This document shows, piece after piece, positions 37,959-49,752 of a DNA stretch of 64,000 nucleotides. Under the pieces are notes generated by a model. The model had not been told where the DNA came from, ran no database searches, and saw only the letters and a program-made list of their open reading frames with translations. The DNA comes from Variovorax jilinensis. GTDB taxonomy: Bacteria; Pseudomonadota; Gammaproteobacteria; Burkholderiales; Burkholderiaceae_C. Within the stretch, counting starts at the first letter, position 1. Every line of letters begins with the position of its first letter. Location of the stretch: contig NZ_JASZYQ010000003.1 of assembly GCF_030316885.1 (NCBI RefSeq), positions 310,001-374,000 of the forward strand. The letters run 5' to 3'. The position numbers and the translations under genes are program-made.

Positions 37959-39158
37959 ATGAATCCCCTGCTCGCCAAACTGCAGCCCTACCCCTTCGAG
38001 CGGCTGCGACAACTGTTCGCGGGCGTCACGCCGAACCCCGACTACACGCCGATCAGCCTCGGCATCGGCGAGCCCAAGCACGCCACACCCGAATTCATCA
38101 AGAGTGCACTGGCCGCCAGCTTCGGCGCCCTCGCCGCCTATCCGGCCACCGCGGGCGACCTGGCGCTGCGCCAGTCCTTCACGGGCTGGCTGCAGCGGCG
38201 CTACGGCCTCGCGCTCGATGCCGCGACCCAGGTGCTGCCGGTGAACGGCTCGCGCGAGGCGCTGTTCGCGCTGGCCCAGACCGTGATCGACGCCAGCCGC
38301 AGCCCGCAGCCCGTGGTGCTGTCGCCCAATCCCTTCTATCAGATCTACGAGGGCGCGGCCCTTCTGGCAGGCGCAGAGCCCATCTACGTGCCGAGCGTGC
38401 CCGAGCGCAACTTCGCGGTCGACTGGGACAGCGTGCCCGACGAGGTCTGGGCCCGCACCCAGCTCGTTTTCGTCTGTTCGCCGGGCAACCCCACCGGCGC
38501 CGTGATGCCGCTTGGCGAATGGGAAAAGCTCTTTGCGCTGTCCGACCGCCACGGCTTCGTGATCGCCGCCGACGAGTGCTACAGCGAGATCTACTTCCGC
38601 GACGAGCCACCCCTGGGCGGGCTCGAGGCCGCGGCCAGGCTGGGCCGCAGCGACTTCCGCCGCCTGATCGCGCTGACCTCCCTGTCCAAGCGCAGCAACG
38701 TGCCGGGCCTTCGCAGCGGCTTCGTGGCGGGTGACGCGGCCATCATCAAGTCCTTCCTGCTGTACCGCACCTATCACGGCAGCGCGATGAGCGGCACGGT
38801 GGCCGCCGCCAGCATCGCGGCCTGGGGCGACGAGGCCCATGTGGTCGAGAACCGCGCCATGTACCGCGCCAAGTTCGCGGCCGTGACGCCGCTGCTCGAG
38901 CCCGCGCTCGACGTCCGGCTGCCCGACGCGGCGTTCTACCTGTGGGCCGGCGTGCCCGCCGCCTGGAACGGCGACGACGCCGCCTTCGCCCGCGCGCTCT
39001 ACGCTCAATACAATGTGACGGTGCTGCCCGGCAGCTATCTCGCCCGCGAGGTGTCCGGCCGCAACCCGGGCCGCGGGCGCATCCGCATGGCATTGGTGGC
39101 CGACACCGCCGAATGCACCGAGGCCGCGCGACGCATCGTGAAATTCATCCAGGACTGA
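37959..39158 (+). CDS. dapC: Succinyldiaminopimelate transaminase DapC
   Basis: 399 residues, class I aminotransferase. PLP Lys244 in TSLSKRSNVPGLRSGF, SPGNPTGAVMPLGEW, and DECYSEIYF for the cofactor aspartate. The opening MNPLLAKLQPYPFERLRQLF and the neighbouring dapD and dapE identify it as the DapC aminotransferase of the succinylase route to diaminopimelate and lysine. Nine bases upstream of dapD. Confidence 0.95.
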   Translation: MNPLLAKLQPYPFERLRQLFAGVTPNPDYTPISLGIGEPKHATPEFIKSALAASFGALAAYPATAGDLALRQSFTGWLQRRYGLALDAATQVLPVNGSREALFALAQTVIDASRSPQPVVLSPNPFYQIYEGAALLAGAEPIYVPSVPERNFAVDWDSVPDEVWARTQLVFVCSPGNPTGAVMPLGEWEKLFALSDRHGFVIAADECYSEIYFRDEPPLGGLEAAARLGRSDFRRLIALTSLSKRSNVPGLRSGFVAGDAAIIKSFLLYRTYHGSAMSGTVAAASIAAWGDEAHVVENRAMYRAKFAAVTPLLEPALDVRLPDAAFYLWAGVPAAWNGDDAAFARALYAQYNVTVLPGSYLAREVSGRNPGRGRIRMALVADTAECTEAARRIVKFIQD

Positions 39159-39167
39159 GCTACTCCA

Positions 39168-39992
<825 letters not shown>

Positions 39993-40087
39993 AGACGAAG
40001 CCGACGGCAACGGCCGCCTGAGGGGGCGGTCGGCCAGGTCCCCGAGAGTTCCGAGTTAAAGAAAACCCAACGCGAGGAGAAGTGCCG

Positions 40088-41245
40088 ATGAACACGATGG
40101 AGCGAATTCTTCGACTGATGGCCGAGCGCAAGGCATCGGACATCTATCTGTCGGCCCACTCCCCGGCGCTGATCCGCATCAATGGCAACTGCATGCCGAT
40201 CAATGCGCAGATCCTCCCGCCCGATGCGCCGCTGAGCCTGCTCAGCGAGGTGGTCCACGAGGCCCGCATCGCCGAGCTCGAACGCACCGGCGAACTCAAC
40301 ATGGCGATCGCGCTCGAGGGCTCGGGCAACTTCCGCATCAGCGCCATGCGCCAGCGCGGCACCTACGCGGTGGTGGTGCGGCACATCGCCTCCGTCATCC
40401 CGAGCTTCGAGGAACTGAACCTCCCCGAGATCCTCAAGACGCTCGTGATGGAGAAGCGCGGCCTGATCCTCATGGTCGGCTCGACCGGCGCCGGCAAGAG
40501 CACCACGCTGGCCTCGATGCTCGACTACCGCAACGAGCACGCTTCCGGCCACATCCTCACGGTCGAGGAGCCGATCGAGTTCACCTTCACCAACAAGAAG
40601 TCGATGGTGAACCAGCGCGACGTCGGCAGCGACACGCAGTCGCTGCAGATCGCGCTCAAGAACGCGCTGCGCCAGGCGCCCGACGTGATCCAGATCGGCG
40701 AGATCCGCGACCGCGAGACCATGACCGCGGCGATCGCCTATGCGCAATCGGGCCACCTGTGCGTGGCCACGCTGCATGCCAACAACAGCTACCGCGCGCT
40801 CAACCGCATCCTGAGCTTCTACCCGGTCGAGGTGCGCGCCACGCTGCTCGGCGACCTCGGCGGCGCGCTGCGCGCCATCGTCGCCCAGCGCCTGCTGCGC
40901 ACGCCCAACGGGGCCCGCGTGCCGGCGCTCGAGGTGCTGCTCAACACCGCGCTGGTGGCCGAGCTCATCGGCAAGGGCGATTTCTCGGCTGTCAAGGAAG
41001 CCATGGAACAGTCGATGGCCGAAGGCTCGCAGACCTTCGAGGAAGACATCGCGCGCCTCATCACCGAAGAGCTGGTCACGCGCGAGGAAGGCCTCTCGCA
41101 GGCCGATTCGCCGACCAACCTGATGTGGCGGCTGCAAAACCGCAAGGCGCCCTCGGCCAAGGCCGACGAGCGCTCGCTGCTCGACCAGGTCGAGGAACCC
41201 ACCTTCACGGACATCACGCTCGACGTGCGTCCCAACGGCCACTGA
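40088..41245 (+). CDS. pilU: PilT/PilU-family type IV pilus retraction ATPase
   Basis: 385 residues. Secretion-ATPase fold: N-terminal PAS-like part (RLMAERKASDIYLSAHSPAL), Walker A GSTGAGKSTT, Asp box and Walker B (DVIQIGEIRDRETM), His box (SGHLCVATLHANN). Length and C-terminus favour PilU, the accessory retraction motor, over PilT. The ATG at 40088 has GAGGAG 8 bases upstream. It stands alone between dapD (95 bases before) and dapE (15 bases after), without its usual partner pilT. Confidence 0.85.
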   Translation: MNTMERILRLMAERKASDIYLSAHSPALIRINGNCMPINAQILPPDAPLSLLSEVVHEARIAELERTGELNMAIALEGSGNFRISAMRQRGTYAVVVRHIASVIPSFEELNLPEILKTLVMEKRGLILMVGSTGAGKSTTLASMLDYRNEHASGHILTVEEPIEFTFTNKKSMVNQRDVGSDTQSLQIALKNALRQAPDVIQIGEIRDRETMTAAIAYAQSGHLCVATLHANNSYRALNRILSFYPVEVRATLLGDLGGALRAIVAQRLLRTPNGARVPALEVLLNTALVAELIGKGDFSAVKEAMEQSMAEGSQTFEEDIARLITEELVTREEGLSQADSPTNLMWRLQNRKAPSAKADERSLLDQVEEPTFTDITLDVRPNGH

Positions 41246-41260
41246 TCCACCGAACTCTCG

Positions 41261-42436
41261 ATGTCCCGAACGCTCCAGCTCGCCGAACAACTGATCTCCC
41301 GCCCCTCGGTCACACCGGACGACGGCGGCTGCCAGCAGATCCTCGGCGAGCGCCTGGCGCGGCTCGGCTTCCGGCTCGAGACCATCGAAAGCGGCCCGGC
41401 CGACTTCCGCGTCACCAACCTGTGGGCGGTGCGCGCAGGTGCTGCCGGCGGGCCGACCCGCACCATGGCGTTCGCGGGCCACACCGACGTGGTGCCGACC
41501 GGCCCGCTCGGCGAATGGACCAGCGATCCGTTCACGCCCACCCATCGCGACGGCCGCCTCTACGGCCGCGGCGCCTGCGACATGAAGACCTCGCTGGCCG
41601 CCTTCGTGGTCGCGATCGAGGATTTCCTCGCCGGCACGCCCGCGCCGCGCCTCACGCTCGCACTGCTGCTCACCAGCGACGAGGAAGGCCCGGGCATCGA
41701 CGGCACGGTGGTGGTCTGCAACAAGCTCGCGGCGCGCGGTGAAGCCATCGACTACTGCATCGTCGGCGAGCCGACCTCGGTCGAGCGCTGCGGCGACATG
41801 ATCAAGAACGGCCGTCGCGGCACCATGAGCGGCAGGCTCACGGTGCACGGGGTCCAGGGCCACATCGCCTATCCGCACCTGGCGAGAAACCCCGTGCATG
41901 CGCTGGCACCGGCACTGGCCGAGCTGGTGGCCATCAACGCGGCAGGTGGCTGGGACGCCGGCAACCTGCATTTCCAGCCCACCAGCTGGCAGGTCAGCAA
42001 CATCCACGCGGGCACCGGCGCGAGCAACGTCATCCCGGGCAGCGCGGTGGTCGACTTCAATTTCCGCTTCTCGACCGAGTCGACGCCCGAGTCGCTGCAG
42101 CAGCGCGTGCAGGCGGTGCTCGAGCGCCACGGCCTCGAGCACGAACTGCGCTGGACCGTCGGCGGCCTGCCCTTCCTCACGGTGCCCGGCCAGCTGGTCG
42201 AAGCCGTCCAACAGTCGATCCGCGCCGAGACCGGCATCGACACCGAGCTGTCGACCAGCGGCGGCACCAGCGACGCGCGCTTCATCGCCAAGATCTGCAG
42301 CCAGGTGGTCGAGCTGGGCCCGGTCAACGCCAGCATCCACAAGATCGACGAACACATCGCAGTGGCCGACATCGAGCCGCTCACCGCCATCTATCGCGGC
42401 ACGCTCGAGCGGCTCGAAGCGCTGCTTCATCCATGA
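41261..42436 (+). CDS. dapE: Succinyl-diaminopimelate desuccinylase DapE
   Basis: 391 residues, M20 metallohydrolase. Metal ligands in [10 protein letters not shown] and RGACDMKTS, catalytic Glu in [12 protein letters not shown], a dimerisation lid domain (about 185-300) and the C-terminal [11 protein letters not shown] and HKIDEH. It frees L,L-diaminopimelate for lysine and peptidoglycan. Located 15 bases after pilU and 55 bases before prmB. Confidence 0.96.
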   Translation: MSRTLQLAEQLISRPSVTPDDGGCQQILGERLARLGFRLETIESGPADFRVTNLWAVRAGAAGGPTRTMAFAGHTDVVPTGPLGEWTSDPFTPTHRDGRLYGRGACDMKTSLAAFVVAIEDFLAGTPAPRLTLALLLTSDEEGPGIDGTVVVCNKLAARGEAIDYCIVGEPTSVERCGDMIKNGRRGTMSGRLTVHGVQGHIAYPHLARNPVHALAPALAELVAINAAGGWDAGNLHFQPTSWQVSNIHAGTGASNVIPGSAVVDFNFRFSTESTPESLQQRVQAVLERHGLEHELRWTVGGLPFLTVPGQLVEAVQQSIRAETGIDTELSTSGGTSDARFIAKICSQVVELGPVNASIHKIDEHIAVADIEPLTAIYRGTLERLEALLHP

Positions 42437-42491
42437 ACGCGCCCGGCCGCCCGAAGTGGCTCGCACCACAGCCGAAGACGAAGGTCGTCCG

Positions 42492-43397
42492 ATGAGCACG
42501 GTCATCGAACTGATCGAGCACGGCGCAGCGCGGCTCGCCGAAGCCGGCGTGGCCTTCGGGCACGGCACCGCCAACGCCTTCGACGAGGCCGCCTGGCTGG
42601 TGCTGTGGCGCCTTCGTCTGCCGATCGACGACATCGATGCAGCGGCGGACAAGAGCGTGTCGCCGGCCGACGCCGCACAGGTCGGGGCACTGATCGAGGA
42701 GCGCATCGCCACGCGCAAGCCCGCCGCCTACCTCACCAAGGAAGCCTGGCTGCAGGGCGTGCCCTTCTACGTCGACGAGCGCGCGATCGTGCCGCGCAGC
42801 TTCATCGCCGAACTGATCGCCGACGGCAGCATCGACTACTGGCTCGGCGAGCACACCCGGCGCGTGCTCGACCTGTGCACCGGCAACGGCAGCCTCGCAG
42901 TGCTCGCCGCCCTCACCTACCCCGAAGTCGCGGTGGATGCCGCCGACCTCTCGGCCGAGGCGCTCGAGGTTGCCGCCATCAACGTCACGCGGCATGGCCT
43001 CGATGCGCGCGTCACGCTGATCGAATCCGATGGCCTCGCCCAGGTGCCGGACCGCTACGACCTGGTGCTGTGCAACCCGCCCTACGTCAACAGCGCGAGC
43101 ATGGCCACGCTGCCGGCCGAGTACCGGGCCGAACCCGAACTGGCCCTGGCAGGCGGCAGCGACGGCATGGACTTCGTGCGCCGTCTGTTTGCCGACGCGC
43201 CCGCACGCATGAACGACCAGGCCGTGCTGGTGCTCGAGATCGGCAACGAGCGCGACTTCTTCGAGGCCGCCTTTCCGCGGCTCGAGGTAGTCTGGCTCGA
43301 GACCTCCGCGGGCGAGGACCAGGTGCTGCTGGTGACGAAGGCTGCGCTGGCAGCACTGGCCGCGCAGGGCGCCCCTTGCGCTTCCGGGACGCCCTAG
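42492..43397 (+). CDS. prmB: Ribosomal protein L3 glutamine methyltransferase PrmB
   Basis: 301 residues. N-terminal helical domain then an SAM-dependent domain with DLCTGNGSLAVLAAL (motif I) and the NPPY glutamine-binding motif (LVLCNPPYVNSASM); the YxTxExWLxGxxFYVDERxxVPRSFI segment is PrmB-type. It methylates Gln in ribosomal protein L3. The ATG at 42492 is chosen by alignment with the family start; it lies 55 bases after dapE. Confidence 0.93.
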   Translation: MSTVIELIEHGAARLAEAGVAFGHGTANAFDEAAWLVLWRLRLPIDDIDAAADKSVSPADAAQVGALIEERIATRKPAAYLTKEAWLQGVPFYVDERAIVPRSFIAELIADGSIDYWLGEHTRRVLDLCTGNGSLAVLAALTYPEVAVDAADLSAEALEVAAINVTRHGLDARVTLIESDGLAQVPDRYDLVLCNPPYVNSASMATLPAEYRAEPELALAGGSDGMDFVRRLFADAPARMNDQAVLVLEIGNERDFFEAAFPRLEVVWLETSAGEDQVLLVTKAALAALAAQGAPCASGTP

Positions 43398-43538
43398 CAC
43401 CCGTTCATTCACCCGCCGCGCCCCGGCGCCCCCGCAGCAGACGCGCTGCGGATTCCCTCCATCCCGCGATGGCGCATTCCCCACTGTCACCGGGCCGAAC
43501 GGGCCGCGCGGGATAATCGCCCCTACGCCTCCTTTTCC

Positions 43539-45542
<2,004 letters not shown>

Positions 45543-45565
45543 AGCCCCGCCGAGGCTGCCGCCCC

Positions 45566-46159
45566 ATGAGCTCTGCCATCGAACTCGCCCAGGGGGACCC
45601 GCAACTGATCGCGGCGGTCCGGCGCAGCCGCCGCCTGCTCGGCCGCAAGGCGCTGATGGCGGCCGCGGTCGGGGCGGTGCCCATCCCGGGCATCGACTGG
45701 GCCGCCGATGCCGCGCTGCTCGCACGCGTGGTGCCGCAGATCAGCGCCGAGTTCGGCCTCTCGGCGACGCAAGTGGAGCGGCTCGCGCCCCACGAACGCG
45801 AACGCATCCGCAAGGCGGCCGCGACCGTCGGTGCGCTGCTGGTCGGGCGGCTCGTCACGCGCGACCTGCTCCTCAAGCTCGCGAGCCATGCAGGCGTCAA
45901 GCTGACGGCCGGCCAGGCGGCAAAGTTCGTGCCTTTCGCGGGCACCGTGATCTCGGCCGGCCTGAGTTACGCAGCGTTACGCTCACTCGGCGAACTGCAC
46001 ATCAAGGACTGCGTTCGCGTGGCACGGTCGATCAGTCACCAGCTTCCACCGCCCGACGCCACTGCATCGCGGGGCGCGGTGGCTGCATCCGACGATTCGG
46101 GCCAGCCACCACGCTTCAGGTCGGTCAAATCGGCCTGGCATCGGTTGCGGCTCAGGTAG
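45566..46159 (+). CDS. Unknown protein with two hydrophobic hairpins (DUF697/EcsC-like)
   Basis: 197 residues. Two glycine/alanine-rich hydrophobic segments (LMAAAVGAVPIPGIDWAADA and FVPFAGTVISAGLSYAALRS) flank a helical region, a layout seen in DUF697/EcsC-type proteins; this family link is tentative. The C-terminal 40 residues are polar and disordered. Starts 23 bases after yheS and is probably co-transcribed. Confidence 0.6.
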   Translation: MSSAIELAQGDPQLIAAVRRSRRLLGRKALMAAAVGAVPIPGIDWAADAALLARVVPQISAEFGLSATQVERLAPHERERIRKAAATVGALLVGRLVTRDLLLKLASHAGVKLTAGQAAKFVPFAGTVISAGLSYAALRSLGELHIKDCVRVARSISHQLPPPDATASRGAVAASDDSGQPPRFRSVKSAWHRLRLR

Positions 46160-46373
46160 ATCCGGCCAGTGCCGATCGGGCCGGCGCGCCCGACGGCCTG
46201 TTGGCCTACCACGACACAGGTGACAAGCGAATTGCGCACGAGGGTCATAATGGCCAGACTCGCGTCAGGGACAGGCCCCACAAACCGGATTGGATGGGAA
46301 TCGGTTGGGGCGCAGGAGACAACGCGTTGAAACCAGAGTCGTTTCCGCACGACTGAACTCGGAGGAGCGGAAC

Positions 46374-46613
46374 ATGAACGAGATGGATCTTGCAGCGTCG
46401 GTGGAACGGCTCATGGCCCGGGTCGACTACTACCTGCATTGCGAACTCGATGAAGAGTACGACCACGAGCGGCCCGACACTGCGCGGCAACTGCTCGAGG
46501 CAGCGCTGAAGCAGGAGCTTGTCCGTGCCAGCGCCATCGGCCTGGTGTCGGCCGTCAGCCATGCACCCGACTCCCTGCTCGATCCGACCGACGGAACGCC
46601 TCACGCCGCCTGA
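46374..46613 (+). CDS. Unknown 79-residue acidic protein
   Basis: 79 residues, not recognised. Strong GGAGGAG before the ATG at 46374 decides the start. Helical and acidic (RVDYYLHCELDEEYDHERPD), one Cys, no export signal. A terminator follows 22 bases after the stop, so it is likely a real short gene with its own mRNA. The 214-base gap upstream holds a CATAAT at 46246-46251 but no clear -35. Confidence 0.65.
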   Translation: MNEMDLAASVERLMARVDYYLHCELDEEYDHERPDTARQLLEAALKQELVRASAIGLVSAVSHAPDSLLDPTDGTPHAA

Positions 46614-46635
46614 GTTCTCACCACCCCGCCCACAG

Positions 46636-46664
46636 ACCCGCTCTCTTGCGACAGCGGGTTTTTT
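46636..46664 (+). terminator. Rho-independent terminator
   Basis: ACCCGCT (46636-46642) and AGCGGGT (46653-46659) followed by six T. Ends the transcript of the small acidic protein. Confidence 0.85.
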
Positions 46665-46758
46665 CTTGCCCAGTCGCGGCCGGCTTCCATCGCCCTGGCG
46701 AAGCGGCCGGGTGGCGCAGAAGGTCTAAGCGCCTTGCGCCAACACACCCCGGTTGAAC

Positions 46759-47304
46759 TCAATACGGCGGGTTGATTACCACGTAACCCGCGCCCTGTGG
46801 CTGGTACCAGACGCTGCCGCACTGCTGGTAGATCAGACCGCCGTAGTTCACGGGCACGCAACTCGGCGGCACGCTGTTCACGATCGATCCCACCACGGCT
46901 GCGGTCACGGCGACGCCTGCCGTCACCGCGGCCGCGGTCGCGACCGGGTGGTAGTGGTCGTTGTCCCAGCCGCGGTTGTTGTTGTTCACGACGACCGTGT
47001 TCCGGTTCACGTTGTTCACGTTGACGTTCCGGTTCGCGTTCACGTTCACGTTGTTGACGCTGGTGTTGCGCACGTTGTTGGCGCGGGCGTCGCGGTTCAC
47101 GTTGTTGGCCTGCGGTCGGGCACCGCCCCCACCGCCACCGGCATGCATTCCGCCGCCACCGGCGCGTGCGCCTCCACCGTGTCCGCCCCCCATGCCGCCG
47201 CCGCCACCCGGGCGCGCCAACGCCTCGGGCGGCAAGGCCAGCGCCGCCATGGCAACGACCGAAAGCGAAACCAGGAAAGTCCGTGCGGATGTTGAATGCT
47301 TCAT
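46759..47304 (-). CDS. Exported Gly/Asn-rich protein of unknown function
   Basis: 181 residues. Signal peptide MKHSTSARTFLVSLSVVAMA-ALALPPEALA; the ATG at 47302-47304 has GAGGAG upstream. Then a Gly/His-rich block (about 32-62), an Asn/Val/Arg low-complexity block (about 65-115), one hydrophobic segment (ATAAAVTAGVAVTAAVVGSI) and a conserved-looking C-terminus with two Cys (PPSCVPV, YQQCGSVWY) ending VVINPPY. Cell-envelope location likely. It follows the DUF2092 lipoprotein by 11 bases. Confidence 0.75.
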   Translation of the reverse strand: MKHSTSARTFLVSLSVVAMAALALPPEALARPGGGGGMGGGHGGGARAGGGGMHAGGGGGGARPQANNVNRDARANNVRNTSVNNVNVNANRNVNVNNVNRNTVVVNNNNRGWDNDHYHPVATAAAVTAGVAVTAAVVGSIVNSVPPSCVPVNYGGLIYQQCGSVWYQPQGAGYVVINPPY

Positions 47305-47315
47305 TTGGCTGCTCC

Positions 47316-48134
47316 TCATTTCGCGTCCAGCGCACGCAGTTCGACCTGCTTCGTGCCCGCGGGCGGCGCGAAGCGGAAGGCGTCTTCCCTGAAGCCGGGC
47401 TTCAGGTTCCAGTCGATCAGGGACATCGACTGCGGCCGCGCCTCGTCGGCGCGGTTGACGATCACGAGCTTGCGCGGCAGCGGCTGGCTGCCCGCCTTGA
47501 TCCAGATCTGCCAGTCGTAGTTGCCCTGCCGGAAGGCATAGTGGTCGCACAGGTCGTTGCCGATGAAGTCCTGGCCTGCGTTCATGGCCGAGTCGATCCG
47601 GTCGAGCGGTGCGGCGTCGGTGCCCCAGAGGAACAGGTCGCTCAGCGGAATCTCCACGCCATAGCGCGATTCGAGGCGAGTGACGAGGCTGTCGACGTTG
47701 CCGGCGAAATCGACGGTGGAGTAGTACTTCTGCTGCGGCATGAACATGGTCACGCGCTGCCCGTCGAAGAAGATGACGCGCTCGGAGCGTGCGCTGAACA
47801 TTCGCGCCCGCAGCTTGTTCGGGCGCAGGACGTCGATGTCGGCCGTGGCCGTGTGTTGCAGCTTCTGGCCGTCGGCCAGCACCACCTCGCCGGTCAGTTC
47901 GGTCGTGACACGAAATCGCTTGAGCGACTGCAGGTAGGCCCCCATGGCCTTGAGCGCCTGGATCGATGCGGCATTGACCGCGTTGGCGGGCGCCGCAGGA
48001 GGGGCAACTGCCGGTGTGGGCCTGGGTGCGGCCGCAACCGGCGCCGGTCCGCCAGCGGGTGGCGGATTCGGCGCCGTGGTGCCGCAGGCCACCAAGGACA
48101 GCGCCAGGACGGCGGGAACGAAGGTCTTGTACAT
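47316..48134 (-). CDS. DUF2092 family lipoprotein
   Basis: 272 residues. Lipoprotein signal with lipobox in VLALSLVACGTT, then a Pro/Ala tether of about 35 residues, then the DUF2092 beta-rich domain related to LolA/LppX-type lipid-binding folds (RFRVTTELTGEVVLADGQKL, GNDLCDHYAFRQGNYDWQIW). AGGAG before the ATG at 48132-48134. Co-transcribed with the Gly/Asn-rich protein; a joint envelope role is likely but unspecified. Confidence 0.85.
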   Translation of the reverse strand: MYKTFVPAVLALSLVACGTTAPNPPPAGGPAPVAAAPRPTPAVAPPAAPANAVNAASIQALKAMGAYLQSLKRFRVTTELTGEVVLADGQKLQHTATADIDVLRPNKLRARMFSARSERVIFFDGQRVTMFMPQQKYYSTVDFAGNVDSLVTRLESRYGVEIPLSDLFLWGTDAAPLDRIDSAMNAGQDFIGNDLCDHYAFRQGNYDWQIWIKAGSQPLPRKLVIVNRADEARPQSMSLIDWNLKPGFREDAFRFAPPAGTKQVELRALDAK

Positions 48135-48617
48135 CAAGCGGATCTCCTGGTGATGGCAGTTGAGATTCGGCCTCGCTGCCACATCACCCAGGGCATCGAG
48201 ACCGCGATGTTCAGCAGCAGGCAGAGCAGGATGGCCGCCGTGACGCCGTGCTCCTGCGGAAAATTGGCCGCGGCCAGCGCCAGCGCGATGCCGGCGTGGC
48301 GCAAGGCGGTGGACAGCGCGAGCAGCGGCAGTACGACCGCGACGATCACCATTTCGTCACCTCAGCAGCGGCGGCACCGGCGACCACGCCAGCGCCATCG
48401 ACACGATGTCGATCTCGCGCAGCAGATCGAAGACCTTGTCCAGCAGAAGAGCCAGCAGCGGCATGACGACGAACATCGCGATCAAGCATTGCAGGAAGAG
48501 CGAAGGCCGACGGCCGACGAAGAGCACATCGTCGACCGTGGCTTCGAGGCCTGAGCCGAAGACCGTTATCAGAATGCTCGCCTGCACGGCGAGGAGGATC
48601 AGATCATGGGTCGACAT
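48134..48617 (-). pseudogene. Remnant of a bile acid:sodium symporter (BASS) family transporter
   Basis: Two pieces in different frames. 48357-48617 gives the N-terminal part (MSTHDLILLAVQASILITVF to SMALAWSPVPPLLR), and 48134-48352 gives the C-terminal part (ALSTALRHAGIALALAAANF to the end). Together about 155 of the roughly 300 residues of a BASS transporter remain, so the middle (about six helices) is lost at the junction near 48353. Both ends still match the family pattern. The second piece ends in a TGATG overlap with the lipoprotein gene. Confidence 0.75.
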
Positions 48618-48721
48618 GGGGTGCCTGAGGGGCCCACCATACCTGTCGCCCGGCCGGGGCGCCATTGGCCTTTGGTGCAGGCGACGTCCCGTCACACGGC
48701 GCATCGCACGCCGCGCGGGCG

Positions 48722-48758
48722 AAAAAAAATCCCCAGATGCTCGAGGCAAATGGGGATT
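48722..48758 (-). terminator. Terminator after tRNA-Lys
   Basis: AAATCCCCA (about 48726-48734) pairs with TGGGGATTT (48750-48758). On the minus strand the stem runs into eight T (A run 48722-48728 on plus). Confidence 0.85.
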
Positions 48759-48768
48759 TCTCGGATGC

Positions 48769-48844
48769 TGGTAGGACGTACAAGATTCGAACTTGTGACC
48801 AACGGATTAAAAGTCCGCTGCTCTACCAACTGAGCTAACGTCCC
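48769..48844 (-). tRNA. tRNA-Lys (anticodon TTT)
   Basis: 76 nt with encoded CCA. Acceptor GGGACGT pairs with ACGTCCT (G1 with U72 as a wobble). D arm GCTCAGTTGGTAGAGC, anticodon loop CTTTTAA on stem GCGGA/TCCGT, T arm with AGTTCGAATCT. Terminator directly downstream; the upstream neighbour tcdA lies 58 bases away. Confidence 0.97.
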
Positions 48845-48901
48845 GCGAAGATCGCGTCTATCGCCTTTTTCCTGCCGGCGTCGAATCCGGCAAAGCCTGA
48901 A

Positions 48902-48907
48902 ATTATA
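48902..48907 (-). promoter_or_regulatory. Candidate -10 box of tRNA-Lys
   Basis: A perfect TATAAT on the minus strand overlaps the tcdA stop codon, about 57 bases before the tRNA. No clear -35. It would allow tRNA-Lys expression apart from tcdA. Confidence 0.4.
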
Positions 48908-49736
48908 GCGCGCCCTTGCGGGCTATCCGGTCGAGAACCCAGCCCGCGGCACATTGGCCGAAGGTCGCCGTCACGCTCACCACCGAGCCGTAGCCGTGGC
49001 AGTTGAGCGAGCCGTCGCCTTCGATCGCGCACGAGGGATCGGGCGGCGCCACGCTTTCGCGGCTGAAGACGCAGGCGACGCCGATCTTGCGGCCTTCGCG
49101 GGGCGCGCCGTGGTCCTTGCGGAGCCGCTGTCGGAGTTGCGCGAGCAGCGGGTCGTGCGTGACCTGCGACAGGTCCTCGATCTCGACCTGGTGCGCGAGG
49201 CGCTTGCCTCCCGCCGCGCCCACGGTGACGAAGCCGCTGCCCGTGCTGCGGGCCCAGGCCGCCATGGCGAGCTTGGCCTTGACCTGGTCGCAGGCATCGA
49301 TCACCGCGCTCACATCGCCCTGGCCCTGTTGCGCGGTCGCAAGCAGTTGCTGCCAGTTCTCGGGCTCGACGAAATCGTCGATGGCGAGCACGCGGCAAGA
49401 AGGATTGATCTGTGCAATGCGGTCGCGCATCGCTTCGACCTTGGCCTGTCCCACGGTGGACTCGAGGGCATGAATCTGGCGGTTGATGTTGGACTCGGCG
49501 ACGTGGTCGAGATCGATCAGCGTCAGGCGGCCCACGCCACTGCGGGCCAAGGCCTCGACCGCCCACGAGCCGACACCGCCGATGCCGACGACCAGCACGT
49601 GCGCATGACGGATGGCGGCCGCGCCCGGAACGCCGTAGAGGCGTTCCAGGCCGCCGAAGCGGCGCGCCAGATCGGCGTCGCCCTCACCGGCGGTGACGCC
49701 GGCAGCGGCGATGAGCGGACGCGCGGCGGTGTCCAA
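48903..49736 (-). CDS. tcdA: tRNA threonylcarbamoyladenosine dehydratase TcdA
   Basis: 277 residues, E1/ThiF fold. Nucleotide motif VVGIGGVGSWAVEALARSGV, DLDHVAESNINRQIHA and the C-terminal NCHGYGSVVSVTATFG are the YgdL/TcdA type. It cyclises t6A at tRNA position 37 using ATP. The apparent start is TTG at 49734-49736 with no ribosome binding site; no other start fits. It lies 16 bases after cpoB. Confidence 0.93.
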   Translation of the reverse strand: MDTAARPLIAAAGVTAGEGDADLARRFGGLERLYGVPGAAAIRHAHVLVVGIGGVGSWAVEALARSGVGRLTLIDLDHVAESNINRQIHALESTVGQAKVEAMRDRIAQINPSCRVLAIDDFVEPENWQQLLATAQQGQGDVSAVIDACDQVKAKLAMAAWARSTGSGFVTVGAAGGKRLAHQVEIEDLSQVTHDPLLAQLRQRLRKDHGAPREGRKIGVACVFSRESVAPPDPSCAIEGDGSLNCHGYGSVVSVTATFGQCAAGWVLDRIARKGAL

Positions 49737-49752
49737 ACGATACAGGCGACGA

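Noticed and set aside
39993..40087. Terminator between dapD and pilU
   Set aside because: A CCGCC/GGCGG hairpin is present but no T run follows, so termination is not supported.
48353..48357. Two independent small membrane protein genes instead of a pseudogene
   Set aside because: Both halves match opposite ends of one BASS transporter and meet at a single junction, so a deletion is simpler; kept as pseudogene with moderate confidence.
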